This document shows positions 1-10,691 of a stretch of 64,000 nucleotides of DNA, in pieces (position 1 is the first letter of the stretch; each line of letters begins with the position of its first letter). Below the pieces are notes generated by a model that was given only the letters and a program-made list of their open reading frames with translations, made no database searches and was not told the origin of the DNA. Source of the stretch: Phialocephala subalpina (Eukaryota; Ascomycota; Leotiomycetes; Helotiales; Mollisiaceae); contig FJOG01000006.1 in the NCBI GenBank assembly GCA_900073065.1, positions 788,881-852,880 of the forward strand, given 5' to 3'. Both the position numbers and the translations under genes were made by a program.

Positions 1-720
1 AGCTTGGGATCTTCATGCAAGGCGATCCACTGGAAGTCTCTTCGAAGTACTGTATGCACGATGCACAAGACTCTTGGACAACGGTCTTGACAGCATGAGG
101 AATAATGCCACAAAGTCCAACATCATGCCAGTATTTTGTTCCATTCCGGAGCTGGACTTTAACAAAAGGACGCAGAGTGCGATACATTCGAATACAACCT
201 ATGCCTTGTCATTGGCAGCTGCCATATCTGAACCGAAAAATGTTCCTCATGTAAATATTGAAGGTCGATTCAGCGTCACGGCCGTCACAAATACCATCAA
301 GGCAGATATGCAGCAGAAGAAATGCAGAAGCTTTTCAATCAAAATCTATCACGACATGGGACAACCACAGGGACGAAATTCCGACAATGAACGCCAAATC
401 TCCCTTTCTATATGCCGCTTTCCGAAATCAAGACGATCTTCCTTATATCAGAAGGCAAGTCTGCTGCAGATACACGGAAATGTCAGCAATATTGTTCTGG
501 GAGCTTTCTTCAGAGTATGCTGCAACCTCTTGCCAAAGATGGTCATCTTCTGTCTGGTCCACTTGCTAGGATGTCAAAGCAAGATTGCTTATGAACAGGA
601 CCAACATGGGCATGATTGACACGGGATCTTTGTCTTGCTGCTCCAACAAGTCTTCCAGTGTAGCGGGCCAATATCACTTTCAGGACGCATCGCCAGATAT
701 CGATAATTTCTGCCAAGCTG
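1..720 (-). pseudogene. Decayed unidentified protein gene, left end of window
   Basis: Read on the minus strand, one frame gives protein-like stretches such as LRPFVKVQLRNGTKYWHDVG near 105-200 and KGDLAFIVGISSLWLSHVV near 340-410. The frame is interrupted by in-frame stops at 209-211, 335-337, 428-430, 443-445 and 566-568, and the reading moves to another frame near 680. Each stop could come from CGA, CAA or CAG by C-to-T change, as in repeat-induced point mutation. The complementary register on the plus strand stays open from 74 to 619 but lacks an ATG at its start and gives a less protein-like sequence. The family is not recognised; a HET-type or other fungal-expanded family is only a guess. 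Confidence 0.38.
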
Positions 721-1435
721 GAGCCCTCTCTATCGCCAAAGAAGTTGGGAATTGCCTTTAAGTTTATGTCATCTTTCTTTTATTTTGCTCTTCCACTTTG
801 TATCCTGGTAGTTGCTACTATTGCCGTTGTTGTGGATTGGCTAGTGGCCTGCTTTAAGATTTATTTCGAGTCCTCAATATCAGAAGCTTGAATCAGCATG
901 TGCCTTAAATTGCCCAAAAGGTTCGTACTCACTCTCCTAGATGTATTTACGATTATATCTGCAGGTTTGTTCCGAGATCACCTTTTTCATTTGAATATTT
1001 TTGGGTGAATCAAAGGCGGCCTTGGGTGAAGTATTAGCAGTGAGATCGGCAGTATGTTTCCAAGATTGACCTTTTTGTCCTGTTGTCAAGATTTCCAAGT
1101 AAAAGGCGATTATGGGATGTGTTGTTGGCAATGGATCTGCGGCGTTGTTTCGCCGAGGCCAAGGCGCCCTCGAGAGGCTCACAAGAGCTTGGCTTTGCAA
1201 ACCTACAAGGCTCAAGCATTCGGTTTTTTCGTTATATCAGCCTTGATGACTTACATATCTATTTCCAGAGCATGTCAGCCAAAGTAACACAAGCAGGGAG
1301 CTCCATGAGATCGAAAGAGGTTCTTCATACATGATGGCTTGCGCTTACCTTGAGTGAGGTTGGATCGAGTCACTGTCTTCGAGATTGAGCGTGCACCTCA
1401 CCTGACGCTTCCTTCAAAAGTGGCAAAATGAGAGC

Positions 1436-2020
1436 TCATTGAAAGATTTCGGACCACCAAGTCCAATGTAGATTCCTAGAGAAGGGTCTGGTCCTTTGGA
1501 CATTACGCACGGCTTGTCCAATACTCCAGTCCAAGTTCCTCATTTCCACCAAAAAGATGTCACTAGGACGAATTGATAGCACTAAGACTTCCTCGTCACA
1601 TTCGAGGCACCATTCCTGCCCATTCCGTCTCATGATGAAGGTATCCTTTAGTCTTCGCCAAGCTACTTTTTCGGGTCTCCAACTGTATCTTTCTTTCGTA
1701 ACAGGAGGATCTGTCTCAAGCAGAAGATCAAATCATTCTCCAGGCTCGCTTGACCAGTCCCACGGTCTTTATGTTTTAAATAGTTCCCCCTTGGGATTGA
1801 CTCGCCGAACTGAAGCATCATCGTGCAGGGGCCATCAGAACCTTATGCAACACGTCCAGGTTATCTGACCAAAACATTCTTCACTAGGATGCTCACTATC
1901 TGATACCCAATGGCCGGATCTCACAACTGATTGGGGAAGGATAAACTGGTAGAACGAAGGCCAAGCCGTTTGTCGATCTGCAATGCTCTTTACGGTCTCA
2001 GAACTGCTCTCGGATTGCAC
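1436..2020 (-). pseudogene. Decayed unidentified gene, possibly the upstream part of the 1-720 relic
   Basis: A single minus-strand frame runs from about 2020 to 1436 with three internal stops (TGA, TAA, TGA) before the last TGA. The stretch near 1690-1550 (RYSWRPEKVAWRRLKD, then RNGQEWCLECDEEVLVLSI) reads like real protein. The segment between 720 and 1436 holds only short scraps in changing frames. Together with 1-720 this could be one dead gene of about 2 kb. No family is assigned. Confidence 0.33.
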
Positions 2021-2040
2021 CTCCCCGAGATCTAGCTTAC

Positions 2041-3971
2041 CAATGAAGGATCATCACGTGTATGAGGCACTTCCCGCTTCAGGACGAGGCTGAAAGTCTG
2101 GTATACAGATCTAGGCCACGTTTCTTACTCGCGGCCAGTCCCGAGCTGGCTTAACCTTACCTGCAGGCCGAACAATTGTTGGAAACTTCTCAACATCGAA
2201 TTTGAGCCATGAGACTATTGAATCATGTCCCATTAGGCAGCTTGACTCGCTCTAATCATGGCATTCCAACCGTTCCCATCTGATAAGTTTGTGACTGGAA
2301 TAACCTTGCCGTGGATTTAGATGTGCAATTGGTGGAGGCAACGTTCTTGTGGCTGAAGCGTTAATCCCACCAGCCAATAAGCGTATTTGACGCCCGCCCA
2401 AAATGGGTTCACAGCTAAAGATACACTTCATTGGCTGAAGAAAATTGCAGAACGTTCCTCAAGTAGCATTCCACCAATTCCAAGACTTCCAACGGCCTGG
2501 CACCAGATCTCGACCTCCCAACATCCAAATGACCACCGGCTTGAGCAATCTGAATGACGATGGCGAGGCAATTATCTCAGATCGGAGAATAGCCTCCTTG
2601 TCAGGGACTTGTCCGGCTCCACCTCGTCCGTGTCGTCGTCTTGTCAGATGAACTCGATGAGACGAGACGCCAATCCCTGCCACCCGCTCCCACCATCTCA
2701 GTGTTCCATTGTGCGTGGTGCAGTTCAGCAACATCCGTGAAACCATGGGCCGTTGGAAGGAGAGACGACGGACAAGCTGTGGTTCCATGGTGAAGCTCGT
2801 GCATGAGAGAATCGCAGGTAGTGTGGTCACTGGTTCGGATGTCGACCGTAAAGGGGAGACCAGGGTGCCATCACAACGTGCCGTAGGCGGTGGGTGGAGA
2901 TGAGCGAATCCATTGCGTCCCCAAGCGCCGGGTCCACGGGGCGTCAGCCTTCTTCCTCGCTGCCAAGTAGGTTATTTGAACGAGCTCGCTCCCGTATCGA
3001 AAGAATCACACAACTTCGAGCATCTCTTCGCCGGAATCTGCCCACTATATACTCTCATCATTCAAAAATCGTACGATATTCTTCATCGTACGATTCCCCA
3101 GAATCTAGCCGCCCATTCACACGGTCGGTCGAAAACCTAAAACATCAGATAAGATTCACAGGCGGGACCGAGAGACTCGGTTGTCAATGCGTCCGAGGCT
3201 CTGCAACACTTCACGTCTCAAACTTTCGATCACGGCTGCCAAGCTTTTTTGACACGGCTGAAGTCCCCTGCGAAACGATCACTTGCGTCCCATCAGTGCC
3301 CATCCGCTGTCGTATTGATCCATTCTCTGATATCGGATTGATCTGATACTGGGCTATCTGGCTCCCGAAACCATCTGCTACGTCTGATCTTCCAGACACC
3401 TGTGAGATCTCAACACTTCCTCCTCTTTAAGCTCAGATGGCATGTCATCACAGACGGTGACAGACACAAGCGAAAGAAGACAGCCCTTGAACAACCCTCG
3501 TCCCGTCCTCTGAGCCTCTGAGAAAAGCCTGTAAGGTTTCATGGAATTATTGGTATCCGATTTCATTGCTCTGCCCCGCATAGAACACCGCTCGAGCTCC
3601 AAACCATCGCCGGCACTGGCTAGGAACTAAGGATCACGAACGGCACGATTCCTCGTACGAACCCTTTATCATCCTCCCACACCCCAACCCCTGGATTGCT
3701 CTTTTCTTCCTCGTGCGGCCAGGTAGAAAACAAGCTTTTCACCTTCAACCTTCATATCTACCGCTCCTGCTGGTTCAGACATTCTCTTCTTGGTGGTCGT
3801 TCATTCCTTCACAGTACGGCGACGTGGATACAAACTTTAATACTCGAGTACGATTTCGAAGACACCGTCACTCGTTCCGCGGCTGTCTCGTCACCGACGA
3901 CTGCGCCTTCACAGCAGTACCGTCGCTGGTCGACATTTAATATTTCTTGGGGAGTTGTATAGGATATCATC
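2041..3971. other. Non-coding region upstream of noxA
   Basis: About 1.9 kb with only short overlapping open frames on both strands and no recognisable protein. It becomes pyrimidine-rich close to the noxA start, as fungal 5' leaders often do, and probably contains the noxA promoter and 5' UTR. Confidence 0.5.
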
Positions 3972-5834
3972 ATGGGGTTCGTCCAGACAGTCAAGACGCA
4001 GGCGACGGGGTCGAAGTTATTGTTCAATGTGCTCTTCCATGGCTTCCACATTGGGCTTTTCATATTAGGATGGTAGGCAGGTCTCGAGCGGTGGAGGAGG
4101 ATTGGCACTGACAGTGATACAGGAAGAAACAACAAGACGATCCAAGGCTGGCAGGTCTGAACTCACTGACCTTCTCAGTTTGGATATCTCGAGGTGCAGG
4201 TCTCGTTTTGTCCGTGGATGGTGCAATGATCCTGTTACCCATGTGTCGTAACATTATGAGATACATCAGACCGAAGGTCAAGTTCTTACCTTTGGACGAG
4301 TCGATATGGTTCCACCGACAAGTCGCCTACTCGATGTTGTTCTACACATGTTTGCATACCGCTGCTCACTATGTCAAGTCAGTTCTCGCCCAAGCGGTTT
4401 ACTTGCTCTGCTAACCTCAATAGCTTCTTCAACGTCGAGAAAACCCAGATTCGACCTGTCACAGCACTACAGATCCATTACACGGAAGCTGGTGGTATCA
4501 CTGGTCACATGATGCTTCTTTGCATGCTGCTCATGTACACGACGGCCCACGCCAAAATCCGCCAACAATCCTTCGAGACTTTCTGGTACACTCACCACCT
4601 GTTCATTCCCTTCATGCTCGGTCTCTACACCCATGCAACTGGCTGCTTCGTGCGTGATCTTGCACTCCCACTCTCACCATTCGCTGGAGAGCAATTTTGG
4701 GCTCACTGCATAGGATACGAGGGATGGCGTTGGGAGCTCTGGGGAGGTGGATTCTACTTGATTGAGCGTCTCTACCGTGAGATCAGATCAAGACGTGATA
4801 CCAAGATCGTGAAAGTCGTTCGCCACCCATACGGTAAGTTTTTCAGATTGCCTTTCTTCGAAACCAGCTGACCACGAAAAGATGCCGTTGAGATCCAATT
4901 CGTAAAGCCCTCAATGAAGTACAAGGCGGGACAATGGCTCTTCCTCCAAGTCCCATCCGTCTCAAAACAACAATGGCATCCCTTCACCATCACATCCTGC
5001 CCCTTCGACCCCTACATCTCCGTCCACATCCGCCAAGTCGGAGATTTCACCCGCGCCCTCGGTGACGCCCTCGGAGCCGGCTCCGCCCAGTCCAAACTCT
5101 ACGACAACGTTGACCCGATGGGCATGTACGAAGTTGCTCTTCAAAATGGTCAAACCATGCCTGCGCTAAAGATCGACGGTCCGTACGGAGCACCAGCTGA
5201 AGATGTCTTCGACAACGAAATCGCCGTTTTGATCGGAACCGGTATCGGTGTTACTCCCTGGGCCGCTATCCTCAAGAACATCTGGCACATGCGCAATTCT
5301 CCCAATCCACCCACTCGTCTCCGTCGTGTTGAATTCATTTGGGTCTGCAAAGACACCACCTCATTCGAATGGTTCCAAGTCCTTCTCTCCTCCCTCGAGG
5401 CCCAATCGCAAGAAGCCGCTAACAGACCTGGAAACAACGGTAACGAGTTCTTGAAGATTCATACGTACTTGACTCAGAAGCTGGACATCGACACGACGCA
5501 GAATATTGTGTTGAACAGTGTCGGTGCAGCGCTGGATCCGCTTACGGAGTTGAAGTCTAGGACAAATTTTGGACGTCCGGATTTCTTGCGTTTGTTTGAG
5601 GGGATGAGGGATGGGATTTTGGATAGGACGTATTTGAATGGTTTGGAGGGAAGCATGAGAACGAACGTCGGTGTTTACTTCTGTGGTATGTCCTTCCCTT
5701 TTAATTTCATCATATTTGAACAATTCATCTAACGAATAACAGGACCCAACGTAGCAGCACGAGAAATCAGGAAGGCAACCAAGAAGGCCACGTCTCGCGA
5801 AGTCAACTTCTCATTTTGGAAAGAACATTTCTAG
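3972..5834 (+). CDS. noxA: NADPH oxidase catalytic subunit NoxA
   Basis: Five exons: 3972-4072, 4123-4377, 4424-4833, 4882-5685 and 5743-5834, giving 553 aa, the usual NoxA length. The protein moves electrons from NADPH through FAD and two haems to oxygen across a membrane, making superoxide used in fungal differentiation and infection structures. The N-terminal half is a six-helix ferric-reductase-type domain with the haem-ligand histidines in FHRQVAYSMLFYTCLHTAAH and GGITGHMM...YTHHLF. The FAD motif HPFTITSCP lies near residue 287, the NADPH motif GTGIGVTPW near 374, and the C-terminal CGPNVAAREIRKA motif follows the last intron. It starts MGFVQTVKTQATG and ends NFSFWKEHF, as in filamentous fungi. 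There are no N-terminal EF hands, so it is the NoxA/NoxB class and not NoxC. Regulatory partners (NoxR, Rac) are not in this window. Confidence 0.96.
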
Positions 5835-6440
5835 ACTGTTGTTCCCAGCCCTTATTTTCCTGCTGGCTTGCGGTTCATAGCCATCTGGTTCAGGAATGAG
5901 AAACGGGGTTTTGATGAAATGAGGCATTTCCGTGAGCGTGGGTGTATATTTGGTGTGGTGTCAGGTTTACCGTATATTTGTAGTGTCATCTGGTGATGGA
6001 AAAATATAATCCCAGGACCTTTAACCCCCTTGAAACTGCTTTCTTGCCAAGTTCGTATGATTTCGGGTGATGTTGTGACTGCAAAAGTTTTAGTGCTGTT
6101 CAGGAAGGCAGGACTCTGTCCCTGCGCGTGCATTCGGCTCCTTCGCCGCCCCCTTGCTCTACTCTCGATCCATCGGGGATCGATCGATTGCAGATGTCGG
6201 CACTAGTTAAGGTTCTTACTCAGTCGCTGAATGCTTTGCACTTTATCTGATCATCATTCTCATGCAGATTAAGGTTTAAGGTTCTTACTGCATTTTGACT
6301 TCCTCCATGATGTCTCCATCAGTGGATTGTCTCTACTTCAACTAATGATGTTCGAGACTAAGTGCCTCCTCATGCGTGTGGATTTTGATGTCTCATTGTT
6401 TCTTGATCGTCAGGAGCTGCCTCATCTATAGATTCTATAC
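5835..6440. other. Convergent intergenic region between noxA and the oxidoreductase
   Basis: Presumed 3' UTRs of two convergent genes. A short direct repeat, TAAGGTTCTTACT, occurs near 6208 and again near 6278. No gene is seen. Confidence 0.4.
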
Positions 6441-7519
6441 TTATAACTTGCTCTGCCCCTCCTGTGGAACCTTCACCACAACCTTTCCCCACGTCCCCCT
6501 ACTCCCCAACGACCTCAACGCATCCGGCACACTCTCCAACCCCACAAACTCCTTATCCGTAAACACCGTCCCCCTAAACTTCCCCTCATCAATAAGCTTA
6601 AAGATGCCATCCCACACAGGTCCGATTTGCTCGGGTTCGTTGATCGCGTATGCTCCCCAATGAATCCCAACGATCGAGATGTTTTTCAACAACACCTTAT
6701 TCATCGCCACCTTCTCAATCGCCCCAGCAGCAAACCCCACCACCAAAAGTCTCCCATTCCAGCGTATGCATTTGGTGCTCTTATCGATCATCCCCACAGG
6801 ATCATACACGATATCTACTCCCCTCCCCTTTGGCGTCAATTTCTTGACTTGTTCCGGCCAGTTCGCCTCCCCATAGTTGATGGTATAATCTGCGCCGAAG
6901 GATTTAGCTACGTCGAGTTTATGTTGTGTCCCCGCTGTCGCAATAACAGTAGCACCAAACGCCTTCGCAATTTGAACAGCAGCCAACCCCACCCCACCAG
7001 CAGCAGCATGAACCAGCACCCAATCCCCAGCCTTAACATTAGCTCTCGTAACCAAAGCCCCATAACTCGTAGGTGCAGTAACGAACAGTCCCGCCGCCTC
7101 AAAGAAACTCCATCCTTTAGGAACAGGCTTCAACGCCTCCTCTTTAGCACAAACTTTCGTAGCATATCCTCCTTGTGAAGCTCCGAAGACTTTATCTCCG
7201 ACTTTATATTTCGGTTGTCTGCTGTTTGGCAGAGCAGAGGGGATGGATAAAATGACTCCAGCGAATTCGGAGCCGGAGATCCAAGGGAGGGGCGGTTGGT
7301 GTTGGTATTTTCCGGCGATTTGGAGGAGGTCGAAGAAGTTGGTTGCGGAGGCGTGGATCCCGATTGTGTATTGGTCGCGGGCGGGTGTTGGGTCGGGGAG
7401 CTCAGTTACTTGGAGCTCTTGGGGTCCCTGGAGATGGCAGATGTTAGCAGATGGAAAGCGACATTGAAGGGTTGAAAAAGGCTGACCTTGACGTATTCTT
7501 TGATTTGGATTCCACGCAT
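6441..7519 (-). CDS. Zeta-crystallin-type NADPH:quinone oxidoreductase (MDR family)
   Basis: Two exons, 7519-7487 and 7427-6441, join to 339 aa starting MRGIQIKEYVKGPQELQV. This is a zinc-independent medium-chain dehydrogenase/reductase. The N-terminal GroES-like fold (to about residue 110) includes PLPWISGSEFAGVI. The nucleotide-binding fold carries the AAAGGVGLAAVQIAKAFGA dinucleotide signature. The zinc-binding cysteine cluster of alcohol dehydrogenases is missing, which supports quinone or enone reduction with NADPH. The substrate cannot be read from sequence. The last residues SKL, at the very C-terminus (GQSKL), match a type 1 peroxisomal targeting signal, so peroxisomal location is possible. 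It is convergent with noxA. Confidence 0.88.
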
Positions 7520-8660
7520 CTTGGCAGATTGAGAAGCAGATGGAACAGAGATTGGAAGAGAAGAGAAGAGAAGAGAATGAATACGATTGAGCTGAATTGG
7601 ATCAATGGAATATGCAAGAGAGAAATGTGGAAGAGAGATGTTTACAGTCTCGGTCAACTTACCTGGTTCAACTCGGATCTACAGTCGCGGGGAAGATGCC
7701 GAGGCACATCACGTGCCTGTTTGGATCGAGTTTTGATGTGGAGAGGGACATTAGAAGCTTTGAATATCGTTACAAATTCCTAACGATGGCGTAATAGGCT
7801 AGCATCGAATCAATAACTTCCATTCAATCTACCGTAGAGTTCTTAAGAAGCTCTCGAACAATCATAAAACGTTCAACCAAGCTAGCGGCCGCACCACGTG
7901 ACACAACTGGTCTAAGAACCAAAGCTGTGACAAATGGATTATATAATAATATTTAATATATCCTTTATATAATTATAAGAAAGTATTTTAATAATTTAAT
8001 TAAATAAAAAGTAATAATATTAAAATAACGTTTAATATAAATATAAAATTTATTAAAATATTTTTTTTATTAAGAATAAAAATATTAGATTTCCTAAGAT
8101 ATTATTCATAATATTATATATAATACTTTAGACTATTCTTTTTTATTAATTCAAATTAAAGAAAAATTAAAGAATAATAAAAATGGTATGCCGAGAAGCT
8201 CTTGAAGGTTGTGGTCCATGTGAACGCCGACTTTTGGTTTGTAAAGGTCGTCGCTGTCCTGAAATGCGGGGCGATAAGTGATCGGTGGCTCGAGAAGGAG
8301 GAAGACGCGAATGGAAGGAGCTTTGAAGGAAAGTCTCACCCCATTCTGTTGTACCTCGATTCCTAGAACAATTGGATACGGTGCATGAATACGAGAAAGC
8401 ACATCACAAAGCCCCTCGATATCAACACTTTTAACGGCTTTGCGAAACTTTCATCCGGAAGTTGTCAAGCGGACCCTTGTGCTAGCGACCACCGTTGAAC
8501 GTCATATCGCCGCCTCGTCTCGATCTGTCGATAACGCCAGACAGAGCAAACAACTTCAATCTACCACGTCCGACGCCCGAGCCTCGTGGCACACCTGCTC
8601 TTCTCCCTGTACATACCTGATCTCCCTCGTTTCGACTTGCTAATTAATAAGACCACCGAG
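7520..8660. other. Intergenic region with an AT-rich core
   Basis: Divergent spacer between the oxidoreductase and DSK2. It holds a GA-rich microsatellite at about 7556-7577, an AT-rich island (listed separately) and the presumed DSK2 promoter and leader after 8400. No gene is supported. Confidence 0.5.
7932..8185. repeat. AT-rich island
   Basis: Roughly 250 bp made almost only of A and T, with runs such as TTTAATAATTTAATTAAATA and poly-T up to eight. The flanks are of ordinary composition, so the borders are sharp. It carries no open frame. It may be a heavily mutated repeat fragment or an AT-rich spacer; no terminal repeats could be identified. Confidence 0.6.
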
Positions 8661-10162
8661 ATGAGTTCAGAGGACGCGGCTGCTGCTGAGGGCGACCCTC
8701 AACTTACCTTCAATGTCAAAAGCACCGATGGCAAGCACACCATCACCAGTACGTGAAATTGTGCCCTTTATTTGGAGAGATATTCAGAGCCGAGTTGTTC
8801 GCGATTGCTGCTGCCTCGTGTCCTCTCGCGTCCTCGACTCCCAAATTATACTTCGAATTACTGATTTATCTATAGTATCGGAGGGTGCGACCGTACTCGA
8901 TGTCAAGAAGAAGCTCTCTGGCGCAGAATATGCAAACATCCCGGCGGACAAGATGCGCTTGATCTATTCAGGCAGAGTAATGAAGGACGACCAGACTGTT
9001 AAGAGCTGCAACATCAAGCCAGGCAACACTGTACACATGGTCAAGAATGCATCAAGCAACGAAGCACAGAAGCCTCCTGGAGGAGCATCTTCTACTGGCA
9101 CACCAAGCGCTGCTGCTGGAGTTCCTACGAATATGGCTGCTGGCACGGCGAACAATCCTCTTGCTGGTTTGACTGGCGCTCGTTATGCTGGACATCTTAA
9201 TCTACCAAACATGGATATGTTCGGCGCAGATGGCGGAGTGAGTGATGGACGTATATGCCTACATAGTAAAGACTGACAAGTCGCAGATGGGTGCGCCTCC
9301 AAACGAAGACCAAGTCGCAGCTATGCTCGATGATCCGAACATCCAACAAACCATGAACGAAGCCCTCCAAAACCCCGCGATGGTCGATATGATGATCAAC
9401 TCGATTCCAGGTCTACGAGACAACCCCGAAGCAAGACAGATGTTCCAGTCGCCAGAGTTCAGACGAATGATGACCAACCCAGACGCTCTCCGACAAGCTG
9501 CTGCGATGAGAAGAATGATGCAAGGTGGAGGAGGAGCAAATGCATTTCCAGCACCAGGTGCTACAGACACAACACCAAGCGGAGCTGCTGCCAGCAACGC
9601 AACCCCAGGCGCTAATACAACCCCCTTTAACCCTTTCGCTATGCCTGGATTTGGTGGCTTCGGTGGTGCCCCTCCAGCAGGCGGCGCTGCCAACCCATTT
9701 GCACAACTATTCGCTCCTCCAGGCGGCCCAACACCTTCACAAACACCACCTGCTCCTGCATCTGCTGGCCAGGCTACACCTCGCTCTCCGAATGCCGACC
9801 CCAATGCACCAAACCCTTTTGCTAGCCTTTTTGGTCAGGCTGGAGCTGGAGCTGGACCTGGAGGTCAGGCTGCGAACCCATTTCAAATCCCAGGCATGCC
9901 ACCTATGACACCCGAGATGATGCAACAAGCTATGGCGGCGCTCAACAACGGGCAACTAGGCAATATATTCGGTGCTGGCAGTCCATTCGGAGGCGCTACA
10001 AGCCCACCACCACCTACGGATAACAGACCACCAGAGGAGCGATACGCAGATCAGTTGAGGCAGTTGAACGATATGGGTTTCTTTGATTTCGATCGGAACG
10101 TGGAGGCACTCAGACGAAGTGGTGGAAGTGTTCAGGGCGCGATCGAGCAATTACTGAGATAA
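8661..10162 (+). CDS. DSK2: Ubiquilin (DSK2), UBL-UBA proteasome shuttle
   Basis: Three exons, 8661-8748, 8876-9237 and 9287-10162, give 441 aa. Ubiquilins carry ubiquitinated clients to the proteasome. The N-terminal ubiquitin-like domain spans about residues 17-90 (LTFNVKSTDGKHTIT..., IYSGRVMKDDQTV). A central STI1-like region follows (MLDDPNIQQTMNEALQNPAM, then PEFRRMMTNPDALRQAAAM). A long Ala/Pro/Gly/Asn-rich linker leads to a C-terminal UBA domain (QLRQLNDMGFFDFDRNVEAL) that ends at the last residue. Order and length match fungal Dsk2. The start ATG lies 87 nt before the first intron in an ORF coding straight into the UBL fold. Confidence 0.94.
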
Positions 10163-10499
10163 TTCAAGCATGCATGCAGGTGGGAGCGTTTTTTTGAGGG
10201 CCGGATTTTCATGACTTTGGAAGGGAAGCATTGTATCACTTTATGGCATTGGCAGATCACTTGCAATGAACGAGATACACGATTCCAGGTAGCACCCTAG
10301 TCAGGCCGTCAATGAAAGTCACTTAATGAAGCCCTGGGACCTTGGTTGAGCACGACTGTGACAGTTCGAATCCACTTCGGAGAAAAGTCGACGAAAAATT
10401 CTTCTCGGCTTCCTGCACAAGCGAAGAGATTTTGGCACCCAACGGCAACATGGTCGTACATATTTAAATAACAACTTTTACACCCATCAAATACCCAAA
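10163..10499. other. Spacer between DSK2 and tRNA-Lys
   Basis: Presumed DSK2 3' UTR. A TATTTAAATA box at 10461-10470 ends 30 nt before the tRNA 5' end, a good place for a TATA element of the downstream tRNA gene. A B-box-like GTTCGAATCC occurs near 10370, but no tRNA folds around it. Confidence 0.45.
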
Positions 10500-10536
10500 G
10501 CCCGGGTAGCTCAATCGGTAGAGCGTGTGGCTCTTA

Positions 10537-10548
10537 AGCTATAAGATA
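10537..10548 (+). other. Canonical tRNA intron in the anticodon loop
   Basis: Twelve nucleotides between A37 and A38 of the tRNA-Lys, the position cut by the tRNA splicing endonuclease. Internal TAAGA is complementary to the anticodon-loop TCTTA, the usual anticodon-intron pairing. The exact border is ambiguous by one or two A residues. Confidence 0.8.
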
Positions 10549-10566
10549 ACCTCAAGGTCGCGGGTT

Positions 10567-10621
10567 GTAAGTAGTTACTATCTTGACTTGAAAAAATGAA
10601 TCAAGCTAATAAATTCTGCAG
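10567..10621 (+). other. Spliceosomal-type insert 1 in the T loop of tRNA-Lys
   Basis: Fifty-five nt starting GTAAGT and ending TGCAG, with a CTAAT branch-point match at 10606-10610, 11 nt before the 3' end. Size, ends and branch point equal those of protein-gene introns in this window. It lies between T55 and C56 of the T loop and splits the polymerase III B box. Confidence 0.8.
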
Positions 10622-10630
10622 CGAGCCCCG

Positions 10631-10682
10631 GTAAGCTCAATAATCTCTGATTTGGAAGAACGTAAAACTAATAGATATTCAG
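10631..10682 (+). other. Spliceosomal-type insert 2 in the T stem of tRNA-Lys
   Basis: Fifty-two nt starting GTAAGC and ending TTCAG, with ACTAATA at 10667-10673 as branch-point match. It is inserted before the last base of the 3' T-stem strand. It lies only nine nt after the first insert, so the tRNA segment between them (CGAGCCCCG) would be a 9-nt micro-exon. Confidence 0.8.
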
Positions 10683-10691
10683 CCTCGGGCT

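Larger units (their letters stand above)
10500..10691 (+). tRNA. tRNA-Lys(CUU) with an anticodon-loop intron and two extra GT-AG introns in the T arm
   Basis: Acceptor strand GCCCGGG starts at 10500. The D arm GCTC-AATCGGTA-GAGC and anticodon stem TGTGG/CCTCA (one T-T mismatch) follow, with anticodon CTT at 10533-10535. A 12-nt intron at 10537-10548 sits at the normal 37/38 position and contains TAAGA, able to pair with the anticodon loop. The T arm is interrupted after GCGGGTT by 10567-10621 and after CGAGCCCCG by 10631-10682. Removing both leaves T stem GCGGG/CCCGC (5 of 5 pairs), T loop TTCGAGC, acceptor strand CTCGGGC (7 pairs with one G-T) and discriminator T. The A box is intact; the B box is split by the first T-arm insert. 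A mature tRNA needs all three removed. That these inserts are spliced is inference. Confidence 0.85.

Noticed and set aside
74..619. Plus-strand open frame of 181 codons as a real gene
   Set aside because: It starts without an ATG, has no homology feel, and lies in the complementary register of a minus frame that gives more natural protein. Kept only as an alternative.
2459..2830. Minus-strand frame of 123 codons upstream of noxA
   Set aside because: No recognisable motif, unlike the surrounding genes, and overlapped by plus-strand frames of similar length; looks like chance in GC-balanced promoter DNA.
2894..3346. Plus-strand frame of 150 codons upstream of noxA
   Set aside because: Ser/Arg-rich, no domain, and lies in the presumed noxA 5' region.
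9259..9804. Long minus-strand frame opposite DSK2
   Set aside because: Mirror of the Ala/Pro/Gly-rich DSK2 linker; composition artefact.
10340..10390. Second tRNA suggested by GTTCGAATCC near 10370
   Set aside because: No acceptor, D or anticodon arm can be paired around it.
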